A DNA stretch of 9,412 nt, taken from NCBI GenBank assembly GCA_027003085.1, contig JALWYR010000003.1, positions 1-9,412 on the forward strand, read 5' to 3'. This stretch comes from Flavobacteriales bacterium (GTDB lineage: Bacteria; Bacteroidota; Bacteroidia; Flavobacteriales; Flavobacteriaceae). The notes under the pieces were generated by a model, which worked only from the letters and a program-made list of their open reading frames with translations, was not told the DNA's origin and did not search any database. The translations under genes were made by a program, and so were the position numbers. Below are positions 1 to 7,706 of this stretch, piece by piece. The stretch's first letter is position 1. Every line of letters starts with the position of its first letter.

Positions 1-156
1 GCTCCCGTTTATTTTCATTTGTTTCTTCCTTTCCCTGATGTTCAAACGTCTTTAATGATAGGTGCCAATTATTTTCCGGCGGAACATTTCGGGGTTTTTC
101 TTGAAGCAGGCTACGGGAAAAGCTATGTTAATCTGGGGGTTGTTTACAAGTTATAA
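1..156 (+). CDS. C-terminal fragment of a probable outer-membrane beta-barrel protein
   Basis: Frame 1 is open from the first base to a TAA at 154-156 and gives 51 residues with no start inside the window, so this is the 3' end of a gene that begins upstream. The last 30 or so residues alternate polar and non-polar positions, with frequent Gly, Tyr and Phe (IGANYFPAEHFGVFLEAGYG, then YVNLGVVYKL at the very end). That resembles the two closing strands and turn of a bacterial outer-membrane beta-barrel. The frame lies 7 bases before a terminator hairpin and converges on sdhB, which fits a real gene end. The family cannot be named from this much sequence. Any small barrel of the OmpW or porin-like kind in a Bacteroidota genome could end this way. 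Confidence 0.6.
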   Translation, partial: APVYFHLFLPFPDVQTSLMIGANYFPAEHFGVFLEAGYGKSYVNLGVVYKL

Positions 157-162
157 TGCCTC

Positions 163-195
163 AAAAAAATTAAAGCCCCGGAAAAACGGGGCTTT
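163..195 (-). terminator. Intrinsic terminator of the sdhCAB operon, probably bidirectional
   Basis: A perfect 9-bp inverted repeat, AAAGCCCCG at 172-180 and CGGGGCTTT at 187-195, encloses a 6-base loop. Read on the minus strand, the stem is followed by a run of seven T (complement of 163-169), which is the classical arrangement for ending the operon whose last stop codon is at 217. On the plus strand the stem is followed only by a broken T-rich stretch, so termination of the upstream plus-strand gene is likely but weaker. Confidence 0.88.
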
Positions 196-216
196 ATCAT
201 TATTATTTCAAACATT

Positions 217-963
<747 letters not shown>

Positions 964-971
964 GGTCGTTA

Positions 972-3029
972 TTATTTGTAGCTACGGGTTGTGGGAGTAA
1001 CAAATTCGAATTTAAGCGGTTCTTTATGCAGGATGGATTGGCTGATGTCCACCGCTTTTTCATACCGGTCATACGGGCCGGCCGGATATTCCCAAGCCGC
1101 CACGTAGGCATAGTGTTCGTCGTCGCGAAGAGCTTCGCCGTCTTCGGTTTGGTATTCTTCGCGGAAGTGTCCTCCACAGGATTCATTGCGATGCAAGGCA
1201 TCCAGGGCCAAAAGTTCGGCCAATTCCATATAGTCGCCCACATAAAGGGCTTTTTCCAATTCGGGATTGAAATCATCGGCCCGGCCGGGCACTTTGACTT
1301 CTTTCCAATAGGCATGGCGGAGTTCGTGAATTTCCTCAATGGCCTTTTTCAGTCCTTCGGCATTGCGGGCCAGGCCCACTTTGTCCCAAAGGATTTTTCC
1401 GAGCTTGCGATGGAACCAATCCACCGAGTGGGTGCCTTCGTTGTTGATAAAGAAATCTATTTCGCGACGCACTTTTTCTTCGGCTTCGTCGAATTCGGGG
1501 GAGTCCGTAGGCACTTTACCTTCGCGGATGTAGTCGGCTAAGTAATCGCCTATGGTGTAGGGCAAAACGAAATAACCGTCAGCCAGCCCTTGCATCAATG
1601 CCGAAGCGCCGAGCCGGTTGGCGCCATGATCGGAGAAGTTGGCTTCGCCAATAACAAACAATCCCGGCAGATTGGATTGCAAATCGTAGTCCACCCAAAG
1701 GCCTCCCATGGTATAATGGTTGGCCGGATAAATCATCATGGGTGTTTCGTAAGGATTATCGCCGGTGATTTTTTCGTACATCTGGAACAGGTTACCGTAT
1801 TTTTCTTCGATGATTTTTTTACCCAATTGCTTGATAACTTCTTTGGAGGGATTGTGGATGCCTTGTAAATGGGCCTGTTCCTTGCCATAGCGTTCAATGG
1901 CCGAAGCGAAGTCTAGGAACACGGCTTCGCCGGTTTTGTTTACGCCGTAGCCGGCATCGCAACGTTCTTTGGCGGCACGTGAAGCCACATCGCGCGGCAC
2001 CAGGTTACCGAAAGCCGGGTAACGGCGCTCCAAGTAATAGTCGCGGTCTTCTTCGGGAATATCGGTAGGTTTGAGTTTGCCTTCGCGCAGGGCCTGGGCG
2101 TCTTCCAATTTTTTGGGCACCCAAATACGTCCGTCGTTACGCAGCGATTCCGACATCAGCGTCAGTTTGGACTGGTGTTCGCTGCTTCGCGGAATACAAG
2201 TGGGATGGATTTGCACAAACGAAGGATTGGCAAAATAAGCTCCTTTGCGGTGGGCGCGCCAAGCGGCCGTGGCATTGCTCCCCATGGCATTGGTCGAAAG
2301 GAAGTAGGCATTGCTGTAACCACCCGTGGCCAACACCACCGCATGGGCCGAAAAACGTTGGATTTCGCCCGTAACCAAATTACGCGTGATAATACCCCGG
2401 GCATGGCCGTCGATCACCACCAGGTCGAGCATCACATGGCGGTTATACATTTCCACTTTGCCGCGGGCGATTTGACGGTTCAAGGCGCCGTAGGCACCCA
2501 AAAGTAATTGCTGACCGGTTTGGCCTTTGGCATAGAAGGTGCGCGACACCAACACGCCGCCGAACGAACGGTTATCCAACAGTCCGCCGTATTCGCGGGC
2601 AAAGGGCACGCCTTGCATCACGGCCTGGTCGATAATATTGCCCGATACTTCGGCCAAGCGATATACGTTGGCTTCGCGCGAACGGTAATCGCCACCTTTG
2701 ATGGTGTCGTAGAACAGACGCCAATCCGAGTCGCCGTCGTTTTGATAGTTTTTCGATGCGTTGATACCGCCTTGGGCGGCAATGGAGTGGGCACGGCGCG
2801 GCGAATCTTGGAAGGCAAAAGCCTTGACGTTGTAACCTAACTGGGCAAGCGTTGCGGCAGCGGATGCCCCGGCCAAACCGGTGCCCACCACAATGATGTC
2901 CAACTTGCGTTTGTTGGCCGGACTTACCAGGCGGATTTTATCCTTGTAATGCGTCCATTTTTCCGGTAACGGACCTTGCGGAATACGCGCCTGCAAAGGT
3001 TTTCCTTCGCGAATGTTTATGCTTGACAT
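972..3029 (-). CDS. sdhA: Succinate dehydrogenase/fumarate reductase flavoprotein subunit
   Basis: The catalytic subunit interconverts succinate and fumarate with a covalently bound FAD, at the membrane surface in complex with SdhB and SdhC. The 685-residue protein has the Rossmann motif VVGTGLAGASAAATL at about 47-61. The covalent-FAD motif RAHSIAAQGGINA places the flavinylated His at residue 81. Active-site segments follow: HPT at 275-277, PRDVASRA with the probable proton-donor Arg346, NHYTMGG with His438, and GANRLGASAL with Arg472. The C-terminal helical domain includes the CGGHFREE segment near 618-625. It is longer than the E. coli enzyme because of an N-terminal extension of about 40 residues before the FAD motif and internal additions, as is usual for the long Bacteroidota form. 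It starts 7 bases after the sdhC stop and is the middle gene of the operon. No damaged motif is seen. frdA is the alternative name. Confidence 0.97.
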   Translation of the reverse strand: MSSINIREGKPLQARIPQGPLPEKWTHYKDKIRLVSPANKRKLDIIVVGTGLAGASAAATLAQLGYNVKAFAFQDSPRRAHSIAAQGGINASKNYQNDGDSDWRLFYDTIKGGDYRSREANVYRLAEVSGNIIDQAVMQGVPFAREYGGLLDNRSFGGVLVSRTFYAKGQTGQQLLLGAYGALNRQIARGKVEMYNRHVMLDLVVIDGHARGIITRNLVTGEIQRFSAHAVVLATGGYSNAYFLSTNAMGSNATAAWRAHRKGAYFANPSFVQIHPTCIPRSSEHQSKLTLMSESLRNDGRIWVPKKLEDAQALREGKLKPTDIPEEDRDYYLERRYPAFGNLVPRDVASRAAKERCDAGYGVNKTGEAVFLDFASAIERYGKEQAHLQGIHNPSKEVIKQLGKKIIEEKYGNLFQMYEKITGDNPYETPMMIYPANHYTMGGLWVDYDLQSNLPGLFVIGEANFSDHGANRLGASALMQGLADGYFVLPYTIGDYLADYIREGKVPTDSPEFDEAEEKVRREIDFFINNEGTHSVDWFHRKLGKILWDKVGLARNAEGLKKAIEEIHELRHAYWKEVKVPGRADDFNPELEKALYVGDYMELAELLALDALHRNESCGGHFREEYQTEDGEALRDDEHYAYVAAWEYPAGPYDRYEKAVDISQSILHKEPLKFEFVTPTTRSYK

Positions 3030-3036
3030 AGCCGAA

Positions 3037-3672
3037 TTATTTTAAATGTTGGAAATAAAAATACAGGGCAATGGCCGAAAAGCCCAATCCCACGAGCCAG
3101 GCAATCACATTGCCCAAACAACGCAAGAATTTGTAGCACTTTTCACGCGGAGCGCCCAAACTCTGAAAGGCCGATTGGAATCCGTGGCTCAGGTGAATAC
3201 CCAAACCCGTAAAGGCCAATACATATAGTAAGGTATAAACCGGACTGGCAAACAATCCGGTAACCAAATCGTAGTGGCTTTCCACTTTGCCGTAGCGGAA
3301 AGGAACATAATAGTTATAGAAATGGACCAACAGGAAAAAGAGCACAAACAAGCCCGTCCAAATCATATTGCGCGATGCCCAGGAGGCAACGGCCGAACCG
3401 TTGTATTTTTCATATTTGACCGGACGGTTTTTCCTGTTTTGCCATTCCAGATAGATACCCATGGCAATGTGAAAAATAAAACCCAAAAACAAGATGGGTT
3501 CCATAATACGAATAAAAAGGTTGGTGCCCATAAAGTGCACCGCCTTTTCGAAAACTTCACGACCGGGCCATAGCAGGGTCAGGTTAATGCTCAGGTGGAG
3601 CAATATGAAGGTGACCAAAAAAAGCCCCGACACGGCCATGGCCATTTTCTTAGCGACCGATGTGCGTAGCAT
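3037..3672 (-). CDS. sdhC: Succinate dehydrogenase cytochrome b subunit (type B, single anchor)
   Basis: This 211-residue membrane anchor of complex II binds haem and quinone. Five hydrophobic segments are visible at about 13-33, 52-74, 104-124, 144-164 and 187-208. That matches the single five-helix anchor of type B enzymes such as those of Wolinella and Bacillus, rather than the SdhC/SdhD pair of E. coli. Histidines suitable as axial ligands of two haems lie within or at the ends of the helices (His26, His68, His117, His160, with His46 and His163 nearby), so a di-haem, menaquinone-reacting protein is likely. It is the first gene of the operon. The ATG at 3672 follows the promoter at 3690-3718 by a leader of only about 10 bases. 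No sdhD follows, which fits the type B arrangement. frdC is the equivalent name. Confidence 0.94.
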   Translation of the reverse strand: MLRTSVAKKMAMAVSGLFLVTFILLHLSINLTLLWPGREVFEKAVHFMGTNLFIRIMEPILFLGFIFHIAMGIYLEWQNRKNRPVKYEKYNGSAVASWASRNMIWTGLFVLFFLLVHFYNYYVPFRYGKVESHYDLVTGLFASPVYTLLYVLAFTGLGIHLSHGFQSAFQSLGAPREKCYKFLRCLGNVIAWLVGLGFSAIALYFYFQHLK

Positions 3673-3689
3673 AATGATTGAATTTTACT

Positions 3690-3718
3690 CAAAGTTATTT
3701 TTTGCGGTTCATTGCAAA
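3690..3718 (-). promoter_or_regulatory. Bacteroidota-type promoter of sdhCAB
   Basis: On the minus strand TAACTTTG (complement of 3690-3697) is an exact match to the TAnnTTTG -7 element. A TTTG -33 element (complement of 3715-3718) lies 17 bases upstream. Transcription would start near 3683, leaving a very short leader before the sdhC ATG at 3672. The match is seen directly; activity is inferred from the phylum consensus. Confidence 0.75.
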
Positions 3719-3893
3719 TATGATTTTCATCAAGTAAATTACTTTTTTTAAAACCGCTTTGCGCGGGATCTTTTTGAGATATGGCCGATATACAAAAAAG
3801 TTTTTTTGACCTTGCTTTCAGAAATTTAAGTACAAATACCTGGAAGATTGTATTTTTGTAATTTTAGTATAAGAGGAAAAAATAAAATTGTTA

Positions 3894-3901
3894 TACCTTT
3901 G
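3894..3901 (+). promoter_or_regulatory. -7 promoter element of the oxoamine synthase gene
   Basis: TACCTTTG is an exact match to TAnnTTTG and lies 23 bases before the ATG at 3925, so transcription would begin near 3908 with a leader of about 17 bases. A clear TTTG -33 element at normal spacing is not visible (the nearest, at 3855-3858, is too far), so the upstream half of this promoter is weak or divergent. The 252-base gap from 3673 to 3924 holds this promoter and the divergent sdhCAB promoter, with nothing else recognised between them. Confidence 0.65.
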
Positions 3902-3924
3902 CCAGAAAGCGCAAATTCTTTGGC

Positions 3925-5169
3925 ATGAACGATATATTTGATAAAATTAAACGGAAAGGCCCCTTGACCCAATATCGTGAAATAGGGGAAGGTTATTATA
4001 TGTTTCCCAAGCTGACCGGTGAATTGGGCCCGCGAATGAAATTTAACGGGCAGGAAATGATCATGTGGAGCATAAACGATTATTTGGGTCTGGGCAACCA
4101 TCCCGAAATACGCAAAGCCGACGCCGAAGCGGCCGCCAAATGGGGATTGGCCTATCCCATGGGTTCACGCCCCATGTCGGGCCATACCGATATGCACGAG
4201 CAATTGGAACGGGAATTGGCCGAGTTTGTTGGTAAAGAAGCCGCCTATTTGCTCAATTTCGGCTACCAGGGCAATGTGTCGATTATCGATGCCTTGGTGG
4301 ATAAAAATGATGTAATCGTTTACGACATCGATTCGCATGCCAGTATCATCGACGGGGTGCGTTTGCATCAAGGAAAGCGTTTTACTTTCCAACACAATGA
4401 CGCCGAAAGTTTGAAAAAAAACCTGGAACGCGCCAAACGGATTACCGACAAAACCGGCGGTGGTATTTTGGTGATTTCCGAAGGCGTGTTCGGCATGCGC
4501 GGCGAACAGGGCATCTTGAAGGAAATCGTGGCTTTGAAGTCGGAATACAACTTCCGGTTTTATATCGACGATGCCCACGGATTCGGCACCTTGGGCCCGG
4601 GTGGGCGCGGCGCCCACTACGAACAAGATGTAGTGGACGGCGTGGATCTTTATTTTGCCACTTTTGCCAAATCCATGGCCAGTATCGGCGGTTTTGTGGC
4701 CGGCGACAAGGATGTGATTAAGTTTTTGCAATACAATATGCGTTCGCAAGTCTATGCCAAATCCATGCCCATGCCCTTGGTGGAAGGCTCACTGAAACGT
4801 TTGGATATGATCCGTTCGCATCCCGAGCTCAAAGACCAACTTTGGGATGTGGCCCTGCGGCTTCAAAAAGGACTCACCGAGGCCGGATTCGACATCGGCA
4901 AGACCGATACGGCCATTACGCCGGTTTATTTGCATGTGGAACCCATCGAGGCGGGTATGCTGGTGCGCGATTTGCGCGATAACCATAAAATTTTTACCTC
5001 CATCGTTATCTTTCCGGTTATTCCGCGCGGCATGATTATTTTGCGGCTTATTCCCACCACCCGCCATACGCAGGCCGAAATCGACGAAACCATCGAGGCC
5101 TTCAAGGCCATCCGCCAAAAGCAAGAAGCCGGCGTTTACAAGGAATTGGCCAAGGACATAAAAATTTAA
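3925..5169 (+). CDS. Alpha-oxoamine synthase, serine palmitoyltransferase-like
   Basis: This 414-residue PLP enzyme of the alpha-oxoamine synthase family condenses an amino acid with an acyl thioester and releases CO2. The family's active-site residues are all visible: His138 in DSHASIIDG (stacks on PLP), Asp215 and His218 in YIDDAHGFG (pyridine nitrogen and ring contacts), and Lys249 in TFAKSMASIGG (Schiff base). The N-terminal region WSINDYLGLGNHP at about 48-60 and the small C-terminal domain with LRLIPTTRHTQAEID are also typical. The sequence resembles the Bacteroidota proteins usually named serine palmitoyltransferase, the first step to 3-ketosphinganine. The amino-acid substrate is not proven: cysteate (sulfonolipid/capnine route), glycine or alanine are alternatives used by close relatives. 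There are no biotin genes nearby, which argues mildly against 8-amino-7-oxononanoate synthase. It is cytosolic, with no signal peptide, is transcribed alone from the promoter at 3894, and ends at a shared terminator. Confidence 0.88.
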   Translation: MNDIFDKIKRKGPLTQYREIGEGYYMFPKLTGELGPRMKFNGQEMIMWSINDYLGLGNHPEIRKADAEAAAKWGLAYPMGSRPMSGHTDMHEQLERELAEFVGKEAAYLLNFGYQGNVSIIDALVDKNDVIVYDIDSHASIIDGVRLHQGKRFTFQHNDAESLKKNLERAKRITDKTGGGILVISEGVFGMRGEQGILKEIVALKSEYNFRFYIDDAHGFGTLGPGGRGAHYEQDVVDGVDLYFATFAKSMASIGGFVAGDKDVIKFLQYNMRSQVYAKSMPMPLVEGSLKRLDMIRSHPELKDQLWDVALRLQKGLTEAGFDIGKTDTAITPVYLHVEPIEAGMLVRDLRDNHKIFTSIVIFPVIPRGMIILRLIPTTRHTQAEIDETIEAFKAIRQKQEAGVYKELAKDIKI

Positions 5170-5210
5170 TTTTTTAGCTCGTCCGAACATAGATAACCGA
5201 AGCACCAATA

Positions 5211-5237
5211 AAAAACCGCCCCGGAAAGGAGCGGTTT
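5211..5237. terminator. Shared terminator between convergent genes
   Basis: AAACCGC at 5213-5219 pairs with GCGGTTT at 5231-5237. Two more C-G pairs lie inside the stem after one mismatch, around a small GGAAA-containing loop. On the minus strand the stem runs directly into TTTTTTATT, making a strong terminator for the gene whose stop is at 5260. On the plus strand the stem is followed by ATTATG, so it serves the oxoamine synthase gene less well. The rest of the 90-base gap (5170-5259) shows nothing further. Confidence 0.8.
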
Positions 5238-5259
5238 ATTATGTTGCACAAAAAAATCC

Positions 5260-7155
5260 TTAGACTTCGATTTCGGTCCAAGCGCTTTCCAACTCTTCCA
5301 GTTCCTCGGCCGCTTCGATCAGAAGTAGTCCGTTTTCGGTGATGCCGTTGGCACTCACGTAGCGGGCCCTGCGAAGCAAGGTCAAAGTGTTTTCAAAAGT
5401 TTCCAAATCCATTTGCAGGAGTTTGAGCGCTTTTTTCCAATTGTCGGGCAGGATGCGCACCTTGCGTTCTTTTACGTATAAACTTCCCACCTCTTTCAGG
5501 GCCCGGAGCATGTTGATAATGTCGGGCGTTACGGGATATTTGAAATCGCCGGCCAGGCCCGTGGTGGCTTGCTTGACCATTTGTCCCGCTTCGGTGAGGA
5601 ATACCAAATTGTTGGGGTAAATGTGTACCAGTCCGCGGGCATCCAGCTTTTCGAGCAATTGGATGAGTTGTGCTTCGTCGTATTGCGTTAGTTGTTTAAG
5701 CAGGTCGCCGAAATAAATGCCCGTGGTGTAGGGTATGCGGTGCAGGACTTCCAGGCCGTATTTGGTCAGGTTGGGTGTTTTGTTCAGATAGGCCAGGCGG
5801 GCGAAAAAGCGGCCGGTGGAAGTGGGCGCATTGACCACCGTTCCGGCTTCGCGCGCTTTGGCAATCCAACGTCCGTCGGGCGAAAGGAACGGATGACGGG
5901 CCAGCGTGATGGCCTTGACGGCTTCGGCGGGAATTTCGCGGATATTGTTGCCCATTACTTCAAGGGCTTTTAAGCCGTCGTCCGTAGGAACATAATACAT
6001 TTTTTCGTCCTTGCTCAACCGGGGTTCGATGAGTTGGAAACCTTGCAACCCGAACAAGGCGGCATCAAAATCGTAGATTTTGTCGAACCATTCTTCGGCG
6101 GTTTTGGTGTTTTCCAATTCTTCCACGTAGCGCTGTTTGAGCTTGGGAAGTTCTTTCAAGCGCCGTCCGTATTTTTCTTTCAGGTGCAGGGCTTCCTTGT
6201 AGCGCTTGTCGATAAAGGCGGAACGGATATTGGCCTTGGTGGCCAGGTAATCGGGATTTTGTTTGGATTTGTCGTTAATTTCCTTAATAGTTTGCAGGAT
6301 GCCCCATTCCAGTTCGTCGATGTCGATGGACAAGGGGTCTAAATAAATATCTTCAAAGTAATAATCGGCGGCACGGATCAAGTGTTCGCCGGCAGGCAAG
6401 AGTTCACCTTCTTCGTCGATAACGGCTTGTGCGATGAAGTCCTCGATAAGTTCTTCATCCACATCTTCATCGTAGTAAAAATCCAAAAAACCTTTAAGAT
6501 ATTCCTCGGTAATGGGTTTAAAGAATGCGCCTTTGAGCAAGGCGGCGCGGATTTGCTGTCCGGTGCCGGTAAGGTTGTAGTATTCGGCCCGTGGAGCACT
6601 GAAAGCCAGCAGTCGCATGGCTTCGGCTTCCAGGATTTGGAATTTGTCGGCATCCAAAAGTTCGCGTTTGGGCGAAGGGCCCGGAAGCGTTTTTTTGAGA
6701 AATTCCTGCAATTTGGCGTTTACGTAAAAATAAGGACGGAGTTCTTCAAATACTTCCAGCACTTTCTTTCCGAATTCGGTCAGTTGTCCGTTGGCCGCCA
6801 ATCCGCGTTTTTCCAGTTCGGGCCCATTGATGTCGTTGGTGCGGTCTTTGGCCATGTCGGCCGTGTAAAGCATGTTGATAATTTCGCTTCCCACAATGCG
6901 AAAATCCTCATCGTAGCGCGACCAATCGGGAATCAGACCTTCCAGTTGCGCCATCCGGTAGGATTCCATAAGCAAAGTGCCCGGATAGGTCAAAAAGAAA
7001 TGATCGTCATCCTCGCGCAACAGGCCCATTTGAACCAGTTGAACGTAGTAGAGGTAATCCTCATCGGATTCGAGAATTTCCAACGAATCGATGCTGTTGA
7101 GTTTATTATCGAAAACTTTTTCGAGAATGCCCAAGTGTTTTTTTGTTAAAATCAT
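5260..7155 (-). CDS. DUF505-like protein with repeated winged-helix-like modules
   Basis: This 631-residue acidic protein of unknown function has no signal peptide, membrane segment or nucleotide-binding motif, so it is probably cytosolic. I recognise it, from memory and not from a search, as resembling DUF505 (PF04458), described mainly from archaea and deep-branching bacteria. Its striking feature is a recurring motif, (L/V/I)TxxG or close variants, each followed by a hydrophobic helix: LTYPG 55-59, LTEFG 125-129, LTGTG 195-199, LPAG 253-256, PTDDG 390-394, PTSTG 444-448, LTKYG 463-467, LTEAG 520-524 and ITENG 605-609. Several are preceded by a G-L-hydrophobic segment (MGLLRE 43-48, ARGLVHI 506-512), as at the wing of winged-helix domains. 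Residues about 320-365 form a long charged, likely helical linker. It is transcribed alone, between two terminators, and its 24-base leader is nearly the same as that of the ferredoxin gene. The ATG at 7155 is the first in frame and fits that leader. Confidence 0.75.
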   Translation of the reverse strand: MILTKKHLGILEKVFDNKLNSIDSLEILESDEDYLYYVQLVQMGLLREDDDHFFLTYPGTLLMESYRMAQLEGLIPDWSRYDEDFRIVGSEIINMLYTADMAKDRTNDINGPELEKRGLAANGQLTEFGKKVLEVFEELRPYFYVNAKLQEFLKKTLPGPSPKRELLDADKFQILEAEAMRLLAFSAPRAEYYNLTGTGQQIRAALLKGAFFKPITEEYLKGFLDFYYDEDVDEELIEDFIAQAVIDEEGELLPAGEHLIRAADYYFEDIYLDPLSIDIDELEWGILQTIKEINDKSKQNPDYLATKANIRSAFIDKRYKEALHLKEKYGRRLKELPKLKQRYVEELENTKTAEEWFDKIYDFDAALFGLQGFQLIEPRLSKDEKMYYVPTDDGLKALEVMGNNIREIPAEAVKAITLARHPFLSPDGRWIAKAREAGTVVNAPTSTGRFFARLAYLNKTPNLTKYGLEVLHRIPYTTGIYFGDLLKQLTQYDEAQLIQLLEKLDARGLVHIYPNNLVFLTEAGQMVKQATTGLAGDFKYPVTPDIINMLRALKEVGSLYVKERKVRILPDNWKKALKLLQMDLETFENTLTLLRRARYVSANGITENGLLLIEAAEELEELESAWTEIEV

Positions 7156-7176
7156 AGTCGGTTGTTTTTTTGGTTT
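7153..7176 (-). repeat. Leader/start-codon repeat copy 1 (DUF505-like gene)
   Basis: This 24-base stretch includes the start codon and matches 7632-7655 at 21 of 24 ungapped positions. On the minus strand it reads AAACCAAAAAAA, four variable bases, then CGACTATG. The A-rich leader with A at -3 is typical of SD-independent initiation in Bacteroidota. No exact TAnnTTTG promoter was found upstream in 7177-7319, so the promoter of this gene is not located. Confidence 0.6.
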
Positions 7177-7262
7177 CGTTCAAGGCGCATCAAAAAGCAA
7201 GCCCTTGGCTTCAAGCGGTTCATTTTGGCAGTTTTGCCGGGTAAAAGCCGACAAAATAGCAT

Positions 7263-7288
7263 AAAAAAACCGTCGCCGGTAGCGACGG
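7263..7288 (-). terminator. Intrinsic terminator of the ferredoxin gene
   Basis: A 7-bp perfect stem, CCGTCGC at 7270-7276 and GCGACGG at 7282-7288, has a 5-base loop. On the minus strand it is followed by seven T (complement of 7263-7269). It lies 32 bases beyond the ferredoxin stop and before the DUF505-like gene, so the two are probably separate transcription units. Confidence 0.85.
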
Positions 7289-7319
7289 GTCGAATTTTAC
7301 ACTTTTACGAATCTGGTTT

Positions 7320-7634
7320 TTATTCGCAGTGCAATTTGGCTTTTTTGGCCAAGAGTTCGTCTTCGGATTCGGCGTGGTCTTCGTCCTGGATAATGGCATC
7401 TACGGGACAAACGGCCACACATTGCGGTTCATCATAAAAACCTTTACATTCGGTACATTTGTCCGGAACGATATAATAGAAATCGTCCGAAATAGGGTCT
7501 TTTTCGCTATCATCGTCGATGCAGGTTCCGTCCGACATACGCCAAGGTTCGCCGGGTTCGTAAATGGCGTTGTTGGGGCATTCGGATATACATGCGCCGC
7601 AGTTGATGCAGTCTTCGGTGATTTTAAGTGCCAT
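7320..7634 (-). CDS. YfhL-like 2[4Fe-4S] ferredoxin
   Basis: This 104-residue low-potential electron carrier belongs to the Allochromatium vinosum/YfhL type. The first motif is CINCGACISECP (Cys9, 12, 15, 19). The second is CTECKGFYDEPQCVAVCP (Cys60, 63, 72, 76), with the eight-residue loop between its second and third cysteines that marks this type. By homology Cys9/12/15/76 bind one cluster and Cys60/63/72/19 the other. The C-terminal extension EDELLAKKAKLH is also characteristic of the type. The 40 residues between the two motifs are longer than in the A. vinosum protein, rich in Asp, Glu and Ser, and contain an extra cysteine (Cys38). The open frame extends upstream to 7847, but the ATG at 7634 starts directly on the ferredoxin fold and follows a promoter and leader. 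The extended form would run through the divergent gene. Its redox partner is unknown; the divergent acyl-CoA reductase is a neighbour but uses NAD(P)H by family precedent. Confidence 0.93.
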   Translation of the reverse strand: MALKITEDCINCGACISECPNNAIYEPGEPWRMSDGTCIDDDSEKDPISDDFYYIVPDKCTECKGFYDEPQCVAVCPVDAIIQDEDHAESEDELLAKKAKLHCE

Positions 7635-7655
7635 AGTCGTATGGTTTTTTGGTTT
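7632..7655 (-). repeat. Leader/start-codon repeat copy 2 (ferredoxin gene)
   Basis: This is the second copy of the 24-base leader and start-codon stretch found at 7153-7176, with 21 of 24 ungapped matches. The differences are confined to positions 9, 10 and 13 from the start-codon end. The similarity stops after this stretch on both sides: the coding sequences are unrelated, and the upstream promoters differ. Confidence 0.6.
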
Positions 7656-7662
7656 AACTTTG
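7655..7662 (+). promoter_or_regulatory. -7 promoter element of the acyl-CoA reductase gene
   Basis: TAACTTTG is an exact match to TAnnTTTG, 30 bases before the ATG at 7693, predicting a start of transcription near 7669. No good TTTG is seen at the usual -33 distance, where the sequence is instead occupied by the ferredoxin start codon and leader. Confidence 0.6.
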
Positions 7663-7672
7663 TTTGCAGCGA

Positions 7673-7706
7673 CAAATATAGATATTTTTTGAATGGAAAA
7701 AACAAA
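7673..7706 (-). promoter_or_regulatory. Promoter of the ferredoxin gene
   Basis: On the minus strand TATATTTG (complement of 7673-7680) exactly fits TAnnTTTG. A TTTG -33 element (complement of 7703-7706) lies 22 bases upstream, inside the first codons of the divergent gene. Transcription would start near 7666, giving a leader of about 32 bases before the ATG at 7634. Confidence 0.7.

Noticed and set aside
4165..4749. 194-codon open frame antisense to the oxoamine synthase
   Set aside because: It lies entirely inside a gene with intact PLP-enzyme motifs, and its translation shows no domain.
6382..7149. 255-codon open frame antisense to the DUF505-like gene
   Set aside because: Its translation is Phe/Gly/Gln-rich without a recognisable domain, and the opposite strand has the coherent protein with terminator and start context. 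Long antisense frames are common here because of codon bias.
7249..7262. CAAAATA as a possible promoter -7 box for the DUF505-like gene
   Set aside because: It has only one base instead of two between CAAA and TA, and lies next to the terminator hairpin; not good enough to call.
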